DNA of 64,000 bases from Cladorhizidae sp. MBARI D1340-BT2. Its lineage: Eukaryota > Porifera > Demospongiae > Poecilosclerida > Cladorhizidae. The position numbers and the translations under genes were made by a program. The DNA lies in NCBI GenBank assembly GCA_028752905.1, contig JAQNBH010000014.1, forward strand, positions 17,529,250 to 17,593,249, written 5' to 3'. This document shows, piece by piece, positions 34,201-46,185 of the stretch (the stretch's first letter is position 1; every line of letters starts with the position of its first letter). A model generated the notes under the pieces. The model worked only from the letters and a program-made list of their open reading frames with translations. It had not been told where the DNA came from and ran no database searches.

Positions 34201-37200
34201 CTCCTTGATGCTGGGAAGTTAAACGTGAAGGTTCTTCCATGTGCTGCTCCTTGATACTGGGCGGTTAAGAGTGAAGGATCTTACATGTGCTTCTCCTTGA
34301 ATCTGGGCGGTAAAGTGCGAAGGTTCTTCGATGTGCTGCTCCTTGGTGCTGGGCGGTTAAGAATAAAGGTTCTTCCATGTGCTCCATGATGTTGGGTGGT
34401 TAAGAGTGAAGGTTCTTCCATGTGCTGCTCCTTGAATCTGGGCCATTATGTGCAAACGTTCTTCCATTGCTGCTCCTTGATGCTGGGCGGTTAAGAATAA
34501 AGGTTCTTCCTTGTGCTGCTCCATGATCCTGTGGGGTTAAGATTAAGGTTCTTCCATGTTCTGCTCCCTGAATCTGGGTGGTTAAGTATGAAGGTTCTTC
34601 CATGAGCTGCTCCTTTATGCTGGGCGGTTAAGAATAAAGGTTCTTTCATGTGCTGCTCTTTGATACTGGGTGGTTAAGAGTAATGGTTCTTGTGCTGTTC
34701 CTTGATGCTTGGTGGTTAAGAGTAAAGGTTCTTCCATGTGCTACTCCTTGATGCTGTGTGGTTAAGAGTGAAGGTTCTTACATGTGCTTCTCCTTGAATT
34801 TGGGCGGTTAAGTGCGAAGGTTCTTCAATGTGCTGCTATTTGATGCTGGGCGGTTAAGAATAAAGGTTTTTCCATGTGCTCCATGATGTTGGGTGGTTAA
34901 GAGTGAAGGTTCTTCCATGTGCTGCTCCTTGATGCTGGGCGGTTAAGTGTGAAGGTTCTTCCATGTGCTACTCCTTGATGCTGGGAGGTTAAGAGTGAAG
35001 GTTCTTCCATGTGATGCTCCTTGAATCTGTGCCATTATGTGCGAAGGTTCTTCCATTTGCTGCTCCTTGATGCTGGACTGTTAAGAATAAAGGTTCTTCC
35101 ATGTGCTGTTCCATGATGCTGTGGGGTTAAGATTATGGTTCTTCCATGTGCTGCTCCCTGAATCTAGGCGGTTAATTACGAAGGTTCTTCCATGAGCTGC
35201 TCCTTTATGCTGGTCGGTTAAGAATAAAGGTTCTTCCATGTGCTGCTCTTTGATACTGGGTGGTTAAGAGTAAAGGTTCTTGTGCTGCTCCTTGATGCTG
35301 GGCGGTTAAGTGTGAAGGTTTTTCCATGTGCTACTCCTTGATGCTTGGCGGTTAAGAGTGAAGGTTCTTCCATGTGCTGTTCCTTGATGCTTGGTGGTTA
35401 ATAGTAAAGGTTCTTCCAGGTTCTACTCCTTGATGCTGGGTGGTTAAGAGTGAAGGTTCTTCCAAGTCCTGATCCTTAATGATGGGCGGTTAAGTGTGAA
35501 GGTTCTTCCATATGCTGCTCCTTGGTGCTGGCCGGTTAAGATTGAAGGTTCTTCCATGTGCTACTCCTTGATGCTGGGTGGTTAAGAGTGAAGGTTCTTC
35601 CATGTGCTGTCCTTGATGATGGGCGGTTAAGTGTGAAGGTTCTTCCATGTGCTGCTCCTTTGTAGTGGAAGGTTAAGAGTAAAGGTGCTTCCATGTGCTA
35701 CTATTTGATGCTGGGCGGTTAATAGTGAAGGTTCTTCCATGTATTGCTCCTTGATACTGGGCGGTTAAGAGTGACTGTTCTTCCATGTGCTACTACTTGA
35801 TGCTGGGAAGTTAAACGTGAAGGTTCTTCCATGTGCTTCTCCTTGATACTGGGCTATTAAGACTGAAGGATCTTACATGTGCCCCTCCTTGAATCTGGGC
35901 GGTTAAGTGCGAAGGTTCTTCCATGTGCTGCTCCTTGGTGCTGGGCGGTTAAGAATAAAGGCTCTTCGATGTGCTCCATGATGTTGGGTGGTTAAGAGTG
36001 AAGATCCTTCCATGTGCTGCTCCTTGATGCTGGGCGGTTAAGAGTGAAGTTTATTCCATGTGCTGCTCCTTGATGCTGGGTCGTTAAGAGTGAAGGTTCT
36101 TCCATGTACAACAGTTTGATGCTGGTCGGTTAATTGTGAAGGTTCTTCCATGTGGTACTCCTTGATGTTGGGTGGTTAAGAGTGAAGGTTCTTCCAAGAG
36201 CTGATCCTTAATGGTGGGCGGTTAAGTGTGAAGGTTCTTCCATGTGCTGCTCCTTGGTGCTGGCCGGTTAACATTGAAGGTTCTTCCATGTGCTACTCCT
36301 TGATGCTGGGTGGTTAAGAGTGAAGGTTCTTCCATGTGCTGTCCTTGATGATGGGCGGTTAAGTGTGAAGGTTCTTCCATGTGCTGCTCCTTTGTACTGG
36401 AAGGTTAAGAGTAAAGGTGCTTCCATGTGCTTCTCCTTGATGATGGGTGGTTAAGTGTGAAGGTTCTTCCATGTGCTTCTCCTTGACACTGGGAAGTTAA
36501 ACGTAAAGGTTCTTCCATGTGCTGCTCCTTGATACTGGGCGGTTAAGAGTGAAGGATCTTACATGTGCTTCTCCTTGAATCTGGGCGGTTAAGTGCGAAG
36601 GTTCTTCCATGTGCTGCTCCTAGGTGCTGGGCGGTTAAGAATAAAGGTTCTTCCATGTGCTCCATGATGTTGGGTGGTTAAAAGTGAAGGTTCTCCCATG
36701 TGCTGCTCCTTGATGCTGGGCAGTTTAAGAGTGAAGGTTCTTCCATGTGCTGTTCCTTGATGCTTGGTGGTTAAAAGTAAAGGTTGTTCCATGTGCTACT
36801 CCTTGATGCTGGGTGGTTAAGAGTGAAGGTTCTTCCAAGTCCTGGTCCTTAATGATGGGCGGTTAAGTGTGAAGGTTCTTCCATGTGCTGCTCCTTGGTG
36901 CTGGCCGGTTAAGATTGAAGGTTCTTCCATGTGCTACTCCTTGATGCTGGGTGGTTAAGAGTGAAGGTTCTTCCATGTGCTGTCCTTGATGATGGGCGGT
37001 TAAGTGTGAATGTTCTTCCATGTGCGGCTCCTTTGTACTGGAAGGTTAAGAGTAAAGATGCTTCCATGTGCTTCTCCTTGATGATGGGTGGTTAAGTGTG
37101 AAGGTTCTTCCATGTGCTTCTCCTTGATACTGGGATGATAAGAGTGACGGTTCTTCCATGTGCTACTCCTTGATGCTGGGAAGTTAAACGTGAAGGTTCT

Positions 37201-38810
37201 TCCATGTGCTGCTCCTTGATACTGGGCGGTTAAGAGTGAAGGATCTTACATGTGCTTCTCCTTCAATCTGTGCGGTTAAGTGCGAAGGTTCTTCCATGTG
37301 CTGCTCCTTGGTGCTAGGCGGTTAAGAATAAAGGTTCTTCCATGTGCTCCATGATGTTGGGTGGTTAAGAGTGAAGGTTCTTCCATGTGCTGCTCCTTGA
37401 ATCTGGGCCATTATGTGCAAACGTTCTTCCATTTGCTGCTCCTTGATGCTGGGCGGTTAAGAATAAAGGTTCTACCTTGTGCTGCTCCATGATCCTGTGG
37501 GGTTAAGATTAAGGTTCTTCCATGTTCTGCTCCCTGAATCTGGGTGGTTAAGTATGAAGGTTCTTCCATGAGCTGCTCCTTTATGCTGGACGGTTAAGAA
37601 TAAAGGTTCTTCCATGTGCTGCTCTTTGATACTGGGTGGTTAAGAGTAATGGTTCTTGTGCTGTTCCTTGATGCTTGGTGGTTAAGAGTAAAGGTTCTTC
37701 CATGTGCTACTCCTTGATGCTGGGTGGTTAAGAGTGAAGGTTCTTACATGTGCTTCTCCTTGAATTTGGGCGGTTAAGTGCGAAGGTTCTTCAATGTGCT
37801 GCTATTTGATGCTGGGCGGTTAAGAATAAAGGTTTTTCCATGTGCTCCAGGATGTTGGGTGGTTAAGAGTGAAGGTTCTTCCATGTGCTGCTCCTTGATG
37901 CTGGGCGGTTAAGTGTGAAGGTTCTTCCATGTGCTACTCCTTGATGCTGGGAGGTTAAGAGTGAAGGTTCTTCCATGTGATGCTCCTTGAATCTGGGCCA
38001 TTATGTGAGAAGGTTCTTCCATTTGCTGCTCCTTGATGCTGGACTGTTAAGAATAAAGGTTCTTCCATGTGCTGCTCCATGATTCTGTGGGGTTAAGATT
38101 AAGGTTCTTCCATGTGCTGCTCCCTGAATCTAGGCGGTTAATTACGAAGGTTCTTCCATGAGCTGCTCCTTTATGCTGGTCGGTTAAGAATAAAGGTTCT
38201 TCCATGTGCTGCTCTTTGGTACTGGGTGGTTAAGAGTAAAGGTTCTTGTGCTGCTCCTTGATGCTGGGCGGTTAAGTGTGAAGGTTTTTCCATGTGCTAC
38301 TTCTTGATGCTTGGCGGTTAAGAGTGAAGGTTCTTCCATGTGCTGTTCCTTGATGCTTGGTGGTTAATAGTAAAGGTTCTTCCAGGTTCTACTCCTTGAT
38401 GCTGGGTGGTTAAGAGTGAAGGTTCTTCCAAGTCTTGATCCTTAATGATGGGCGGTTAAGTGTGAAGGTTCTTCCATGTGCTGCTCCTTGGTGCTGGCCG
38501 GTTAAGATTGAAGGTTCTTCCATGTGCTACTCCTTGATGCTGGGTGGTTAAGAGTGAAGGTTCTTCCATGTGCTGTCCTTGATGATGGGCGGTTAAGTGT
38601 GAAGGTTCTTCCATGTGCTGCTCCTTTGTAGTGGAAGGTTAAGAGTGACTGTTCTTCCATGTGCTACTCCTTGATGCTGGGAAGTTAAACGTGAAGGTTC
38701 TTCCATGTGCTTCTCCTTGATACTGGGCTATTAAGAGTGAAGGATCTTACATGTGCTTCTCCTTGAATCTGGGTGGTTAAGTGCGAAGGTTCTTCCATGT
38801 GCTGCTCCTT
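31259..38810 (+). repeat. Higher-order repeat of about 7.55 kb, copy B
   Basis: Directly adjacent tandem partner of copy A, including the reversed block 31517-32357. A difference I read directly: TGTCCATGTCCAG near 24448 is TGTCGATGTCCAG near 31995. Such closeness means either a very recent duplication or active homogenisation; an assembly duplication must also be excluded. Confidence 0.85.
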
Positions 38811-41800
38811 GGTGCTGGGCGGTTAAGAATAAAGGCTCTTCCATGTGCTCCATGATGTTGGGTGTTTTAAGAGTGAAGGTTCTTCCATGTGCTGCTCCTT
38901 GATGCTGGGCGGTTAAGAGTGAAGTTTATTCCATGTGCTGCTCCTTGATGCTGGGTCGTTAAGAGTGAAGGTTCTTCCATGTGCAACTGTTTGATGCTGG
39001 TCGGTTAATTGTGAAGGTTCTTCCATGTGCTACTCCTTGATGCTGGGTGGTTAAGAGTGAAGGTTCTTCCAAGTCCTGATCCTTAATGGTGGGCGGTTAA
39101 GTGGGAAGGTTCTTCCATGTGCTGCTCCTTGGTGCTGGCCGGTTAACATTGAAGGTTCTTCCATGTGCTACTCCTTGATGCTGGGTGGTTAAGACTGAAG
39201 GTTCTTCCATGTGCTGTCCTTGATGATGGGCGGTTAAGTGTGAAGGTTCTTCCATGTGCTGCTCCTTTGTACTGGAAGGTTAAGAGTAAAGGTGCTTCCA
39301 TGTGCTTCTCCTTGATGATGGGTGGTTAAGTGTGAAGGTTCTTCCATGTGCTATCCTTGATACTGGGAAGTTAAACGTGAAGGTTCTTCCATGTGCTGCT
39401 CCTTGATACTGGGCGGTTAAGAGTGAAGGATCTTACATGTGCTTCTCCTTGATTCTGGGCAGTTAAGCGTGAAGGTTCTTCCATGTGCTGCTCCTTGATA
39501 CTGGACCATTAAAATTGAAGGTTCTTCCATATACTGCTTCTTGATCCTGGGCGGTTAAGAGTGAAGGTTCTTCCATGTGCTGCTCCTTGATGCTGGGCGG
39601 TTAAGAGTGAAGGTTCTTCCATGAGCTGCTCCTTGATGCTTGGCGGTTAAGAGTGAAGGTTCTTCCATGTGCCGATCCTTGATGCTGGGTGGTTAAGACT
39701 AAAAGTTCTTCCATGTGGTTCTCCTTGATTCTGGGTGGTTTAGTGTGAAGGTTTTTCCATGTGCTAATCTTGATGCGAGGTGGTTAAAAGTAAAGATTCT
39801 TCCATGTGCTACTCCTTGATGCTGGGCGGTTAAGAGTGAAGGTTCTTCCATGTCCTTCTCCATGATGCTGGTTGGTTAAGAGTGAAGGTTCTTCCATGTG
39901 CTCCTCCTGGATGCTGAGCTGTTAAGAGTGAAGGTTCTTCCATGTGCTGCTCCTTGACGCTGGGCGGTTAAGAGTGAAGGTTCTTCCATGTGCTGCTCCT
40001 GGACGGTTAAAAGTAAAGGTTCTTCCATGTCCTGTTCCTTGATGCTGGGAAGTTAAAAGTGAAGGTTCTTCCATGTGCTGCTCGTTGAATCTGGGCAGTT
40101 AAGTGGGAAGGTTCTTCCATGAGAGCTGTTCCTTTATGCTGGGCGGTTAAGAATAAAAGTTCTTCCAAGTGCTGCTCCATGCTGGGCGTTTAAGTGTTAA
40201 GGTTCTTCCATGTGCTATCCTTGATGCTGGGCAGTTAAGTGGAAGGTTCTTCCATGTGCGGCTCCTTTATGCGGGCGGTTAAGAGTAAAGGTTCTTCCGT
40301 GTGCTGCTCCATGATGCTGGGTGGTTAAGAGTGAAGGTTCTTCCATGTGCTACTCCTTAATGATGAACGGTTAAGTGTGAAGGTTCTTCCATTTGCTGCT
40401 CCTTGGTGTTTGCCGGTTAAGAGTGAAGGTTCTTCCATGTGCTGCTTATTAATGCTGGGCAGTTACATGTTAAGTTTCTTCCATGTCCTAATCCTTGATG
40501 CTGGGTGGTTAAGAGTGAAGATCCTTCCATGTGCTGCTCATTGATGCTGGGTGGTTAACTGTTAAGTTTCTTCCATGTCCTATTCCTTGATGCTGGGCTG
40601 TTAAGAGTATAGATTCTTCCATGTGCAGCTCCTTCATACTGGGAGGTTAAGAGTGAAGGTTCTTCCATGTGCCGCTCGTTGATGCTGGTCGGTTAAGAGT
40701 GAAGGTTCTTCCATGTGCAGCTCCTTCATTCTGGGAAGTTAAGAGTGAAGGTTCTTCCATGTGCTGCTCCTATGCTGGGCGGTTAAGAGTGAAGGATCTT
40801 ACATGTGCTTCTCCTTGAATCTGGGCGGTTAAGTGCGAAGGTTCTTCCATGTGCTGCTCCTTGGTGCTGGGCGGTTAAGAATAAAGGCTCTTCCATGTGC
40901 TCCATGATGTTGGGTGGTTAAGAGTGAAGGTTCTTCCATGTGCTGCTCCTTGATGCTGGGCGGTTAAGAGTGAAGTTTATTCCATGTGCTGCTCCTTGAT
41001 GCTGGGTCGTTAAGAGTGAAGGTTCTTCCATGTGCAACTGTTTGATGCTGGTTGGTTAATTGTGAAGGTTCTTCCATGTGCTACTCCTTGATGCTGGGTG
41101 GTTAAGAGTGAAGGTTCTTCCAAGTCCTGATCCTTAATGGTGGGCGGTTAAGTGTGAAGGTTCTTCCATGTGCTGCTCCTTGGTGCTGGCCAGTTAACAT
41201 TGAAGATTCTTCCATGTGCTACTCCTTGATGCTGGGTGGTTAAGAGTGAAGGTTCTTCCATGTGCTGTCCTTGATAATTGGCGGTTAAGTGTGAAGGTTC
41301 TTCCATGTTCTGCTCCTTTGTACTGGAAGGTTAAGAGTAAAGGTGCTTCCATGTGCTTCTCCTTGATGATGGGTGGTTAAGTGTGAAGGTTCTTCCATGT
41401 GCTTCTCCTTGATACTGGGAAGTTAAACGTGAAGGTTCTTCCATGTGCTGCTCCTTGATACTGGGCGGTTAAGAGTGAAGGATCTTACATGTGCTTCTCC
41501 TTGAATCTGGGCGGTTAAATGCGAAGGTTCTTCCATGTGCTGCTCCTTGGTGCTGGGCGGTTAAGATTAAAGGTTCTTCCATGTGCTCCATGATGTTGGG
41601 TGGTTAAGAGTGAAGGTTCTTCCATGTGCTGCTCCTTGATGCTGGGCAGTTAAGAGTGAAGGTTCTTCCATGTGCTGCTCCTTGAATCTGGGCCATTATG
41701 TGCAAACGTTCTTCCATTTGCTGCTCCTTGATGCTGTGTGGTTAAGAATAAAGGTTCTTCCTTGTACTGCTCCATAATCCTGTGGGGTTAAGATTAAGGT

Positions 41801-43533
41801 TCTTCCATGTTCTGCTCCCTGAATCTGGGTGGTTAAGTATGAAGGTTCTTCCATGAACTGCTACTTTATGCTGGGCGGTTAAGAATAAAGGTTCTTCCAT
41901 GTGCTGCTCTTTGATACTGGGTGGTTAAGAGTAATGGTTCTTGTGCTGTTCCTTGATGCTTGGTGGTTAAGAGTAAAGGTTCTTCCATGTGCTGCTCCAT
42001 GATGATGGGCGGTTAAGTGTGAAGGTTCTTTGTTGTGCTGCTACTTGATGCTTGGAGGTTAAGAGTAAAGGTTCTTCACTGTGCTGCTCTTTGATGCTGG
42101 ATGGTTAAGAGTCAAGGTTCTTCCATGTGCTACTCATTGATTCTGGGTGGTTAAGAGTGAAGGTTCGATGTGCTACTCCTTGATTCTGGGCAGTTAAGCA
42201 TGAATGTTCTTCCATGTGCTGCTCCTTGATACTGGGCTATTAAAATTGAAGGTTCTTCCATATACTGCTTCTTGATCCTGGGCGGTTAAGTGTGAAGGTT
42301 CTTCCATGTGCTGCTCCTTGATGCTGGGCGGTTAAGAGTGAAGGTTCTTCCATGAGCTGCTCCTTGATGCTTGGCGGTTAAGAGTGAAGGTTCTTCCATG
42401 TGCCGCTCCTTGATGCTGGGCGGTTAAGAGTAAAGGTTCTTTCATGTGGTTCTCCTTGATTCTGGGTGGTTTAGTGTGAAGGTTTTTCCATGTGCTAATC
42501 TTGATGCGAGGTGGTTAAAAGTAAAGATTCATCCATGTGCTGCTCCTTGATGCTGGGCGGTTAAAAGTGAAGGTTCTTCCATGTCCTTCTCCATGATGCT
42601 GGTTGGTTAAGAGTGAAGGTTCTTCCATGTGCTCCTCCTGGATGCTGAGCTGTTAAGAGTGAAGGTTCTTCCATGTGCTGCTCCTTGATGCTGGGCGGTT
42701 AATAGTGAAGGTTCTTCCATGTGCTGCTCCTGGGCGGTTAAAAGTAAAGGTTCTTCCATGTCCTGTTCCTTGATGCTGGGAAGTTAAAAGTGAAGGTTCT
42801 TCCATGTGCTTCTCGTTGAATCTGGGCAGTTAAGTGGCAAGGTTCTTCCACGAGAGCTCTTCCTTTATGCTGGGCGGTTATGAATAAAAGTTCTTCCAAG
42901 TGCTGCTCCATGCTGGGCGTTTAAGTGTTAAGGTTCTTCCATGTGCTATCCTTGATGCTGGGCAGTTAAGTGGAAGGTTCTTCCATGTGCGGCTCCTTTA
43001 TGCTGGGCGGTTTAGACTAAAGGTTCTTCCGTGTGCTGCTCCATGATGCTGGGTGGTTAAGAGCGAAGGTTCTTCCATGTGCTACTCCTTAATGATGAAC
43101 GGTTAAGTGTGAAGGTTCTTCCATTTGCTGCTCCTTGGTGTTTGCCGGTTAAGAGTGAAGGTTCTTCCATGTGCTGCTTATTAATGCTGGGCGGTTACAT
43201 GTTAAGTTTCTTCCATGTCCTAATCCTTGATGCTGGGTGGTTAAGAGTGAAGATCCTTCCATGTGCTGCTCATTGATGCTGGGTGGTTAACTGTTAAGTT
43301 TCTTCCATGTCCTATTCCTTGATGCTGGGCTGTTAAGAGTGTAGATTCTTCCATGTGCAGCTCCTTCATACTGGGAGGTTAAGAGTGAAGGTTCTTCCAT
43401 GAGCTGCTCGTTGATGCTGTGCGGTTAAGAGTGAAGGTTCTTCCATGTGCAGCTCCTTCATACTGGGAAGTTAAGAGTGAAGGTTCTTCCATGTGCTGCT
43501 CCTATGCTGGGCGGTTAAGAGTGAAGGTTATTC

Positions 43534-44376
43534 AGGAGCAGCACATGGAAGAATCTTCACTCTTAACCGCCCCCCATCAAGGAGGAGCACATGGAAGAAC
43601 CTTCACTCTTAACCGCCCAGCATCAAGGAGCAGCACATGGAAGAATTTTCACTTTTAACTTTCTTTACTCTTAACTACCCAGCATCAAGGAATAGCACAT
43701 GGAAAAACCTTCACTTTTAATTGCACAGCATCAAAGAGCAGACATGGCAGAACCTTCACTCTTAACTGCCCAGCATCAAGGAGCAGCACATGGAAGAACC
43801 TTCACTCTTAACCGCCCAGCATGAAGGAGCAGTACATGGAAGAACCTTCACTTTTAACTTTCTTTACTCTTAACTACCCAGCATCAAGGAGTAGAGCATG
43901 GAAAAACCTTCACTCTTAACCGCCCAGCATCAAGGAGTAGCACATGGAAGAACCTTCACTCTTAACCACCCAGAATCAAGGAACAGCACATGGAAGAAGC
44001 TTTATTCTTACCTGCCCAGCATCAAGGAGCAGCAGATGGAATAACCAATAACCTTAACTATTAACCGCCATAGCATAAAAGAGCAGCACATTGAAGAAAG
44101 TTCTCGTTTAACTGCCCAGCAGCACATGGAAGAACCTTCACTTTTAACTTTCTTTACTCTTAACTACCCAGAATCAAAGAGCAGTACATGGAAGAACCTT
44201 CACTCTTAACCACCCAGCATCACGGAGTAGCACATGGGAGAACCTTCACTCTTAACCGCCCAGCATCAAGGAGTAGCAGATGGAAGAGAACCTTTATTCT
44301 TAACTGCCCAGCATCAAGGAGCAGAAGATGGAATAGCAGATGGAATAACCTTCACTCTTAACCTCCCAGCATAAAG
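43534..44376 (-). repeat. Reversed-orientation block, diverged copy
   Basis: Same left junction (GAGTGAAGGTTATTCAGGAG) and right junction (CCCAGCATAAAGAATAAAGG) as the blocks at 23970 and 31517, with the same internal order of special units. It has more substitutions, so it derives from an older duplication. Confidence 0.85.
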
Positions 44377-45952
44377 AATAAAGGTTCTTCTATGTGCTGC
44401 CCTTTGATGCTACGTGGGTAATGTTGAAGGTTCTTCTATGTGCTACTCCATGATGCTGGGCGGTTAAGTGTGAATGTCCATGTGCTGCTCCTTGATGCTG
44501 GGTCGTTAAGAGTGAAGGTTCTTCCATGTGCAACTCCTTGATGCTGGTCGGTTAATTGTGAAGGTTCTTCCATGTGCTACTTGTTGATGCCTGGGCGGTT
44601 AAGTGTGAAGGTTCTGCGTTGTGCTGCTACTTGCTGCTTGGCAGTTAAGAGTAAAGGTTCTTCCATGTGCTGATCCTTGATGCTGGGTGGTTAAGAGTGA
44701 AGGTTCTTCCATGTACTGCTCCTTGATGCTGGGTGGTTAAGTGTTAAGTTTCTCCATGTCCTACTCCTTGATGCTGGGCGGTTAAGAGTGAAGATTCTTC
44801 CATGTGGTGCTCCTTGATGCTGGGTGGTTAAGAATGAAGGTTCTTCCATGTGCTGCTCCTTGATGCTGGGCAGTTAAGAATGAAGGTTCTTCCATGTGCT
44901 GCTCTTTAATGCTGTGTGGTTAAGAGTGAAGGTTCCTCCATGTGCTCCTCCTTGATGCTGGGAGTTAAGAGTGAAGATTCTTCCATGTGCTGCTCCTTGA
45001 TGCTGGGTTGTTAAGTGTGAAGGTTCTTCAATGTGCTATTCCTTGATGCGGGTTGGTTAATTGTGAAGGTTCTTCCGTATGCTACTTGTTGATGCTGGAT
45101 GGTTATGTGTGAAGGTTCTTCCATGTGCTCCTCCTTGATTCTAGGCGGTTAAGAGTAAAGGTTCTATTTGCAGCTCCTTTATGCTGGGTGGTTAAGTGTG
45201 ACAGTTCTTTCATGTCTACTCCTTGATGCTGGACGGTTAAGAGCGAAGGTTCTTTCACATGTTCTGCTCCTTGATTCTGGGAAGTTAAGAGTGAAGGTTA
45301 TTCCCCCATGTTCTGCTCCTTGATGCTGGGCGGTTAAGAGTAAAGGTTCTTCCATGTGCTGCTCTTTAATGTTGAGTTGTTAAATGTGAAGGTTCTTCCA
45401 TCTGCTACTCCTTGATTCTGGTTGGTTAATTGTGAAGGTTCTTCCGTGTGCTAATTGTTGATTCTGGGCGGTTAAGTGTGAATGTTCTTCCATGTGCTGC
45501 TACTTGATTGTAGGCGGTTAAGAGTAAATGTTCTTTCATTTGCTGCACCGTGATTTTGGGTAGTTAAGTGTGACGGTTGCTCCATATCTACTCCTTGATG
45601 CCGGGCAGTTAAGAGTGAAAGTTCTTCCATGTTCTGCTCCTTGATATTGGGTGGTTAAGAGGGATGGTCCTTCCATGTGCTACTCCTTGATTCTGGGCAG
45701 TTAAAAGTGAAGGTTCTTCGATGTGCTGCTTTTTGATGCTGGACGGTTAAGTGTGAAGGTTCTTCCATGTTCTGCTCCATGATGCTGGGTGGTTAAGAGT
45801 GAAGGTTCTTCCATGATCTGCTCCTTGATGCTGGCGGTCAAGAGTGAAGGTTCTTCCATGTGCTGATCCTTGATGCTGGGCGATTAAAAGTCAAGGTTCT
45901 TCCATGTGCTACTCCTTGATGCTGGGAAGTTAAAAGTGAAGGATCTTCTAGA

Positions 45953-46140
45953 TGATAGCGCAGCTACGCCTTTGTCGCAGATCACACTGGATATTAATCA
46001 GAACCTGTCTTTGACAATGTGTGCATCAACTGAGCATAGTGTGTGTCTGCGCATGCGTACATGTATGAATACGTATAACGGGTAAGGGGTCTACCTATAC
46101 AAGAGAATACATACATAGCGATCTACTAGACCAATGTCCA
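45953..46140 (-). repeat. 3' LTR of the array-inserted Gypsy element
   Basis: On the - strand the tract CTTGGGGGGAGGTAG is followed by TGGACATTGG, a good polypurine tract/LTR start at 46140. The end GCTATCA at 45953 gives TG...CA ends, about 188 bp. Right next to it array sequence resumes. The outer edge could be a few bases off, and with no second LTR it cannot be checked internally. Confidence 0.5.
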
Positions 46141-46185
46141 CTACCTCCCCCCAAGTTGGCACTGGTGCCTGCTGAAGTTAGTAGA

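Larger units (their letters stand above)
20766..45948. repeat. Giant 46-bp-unit minisatellite array (about 25 kb)
   Basis: The unit reads, in consecutive pieces, TGCTGCTCCTTGATGCTGGG / CGGTTAAGAGTGAAGG / TTCTTCCATG. The spacing between matching CATG positions is 46 bp (for example 25551 to 25597). By length about 545 units are present. Frequent variants: CGGTTAAGA/TGGTTAAGA, GTGAAGG/ATAAAGG, and a short unit GTGCTCCATGATGTTGGG. The array is organised in higher-order copies and includes blocks of reversed orientation (separate entries). Because 46 is not a multiple of 3 and one frame always contains TAA, the array is not coding. Confidence 0.97.

Noticed and set aside
20766..45948. Many short open frames on the - strand of the array giving repetitive peptides (HGRTFTLNRPASRSS-type)
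   Set aside because: The 46-bp unit rotates through three frames, one of which contains TAA in nearly every unit. The frames end after two units and show no start context or constraint.
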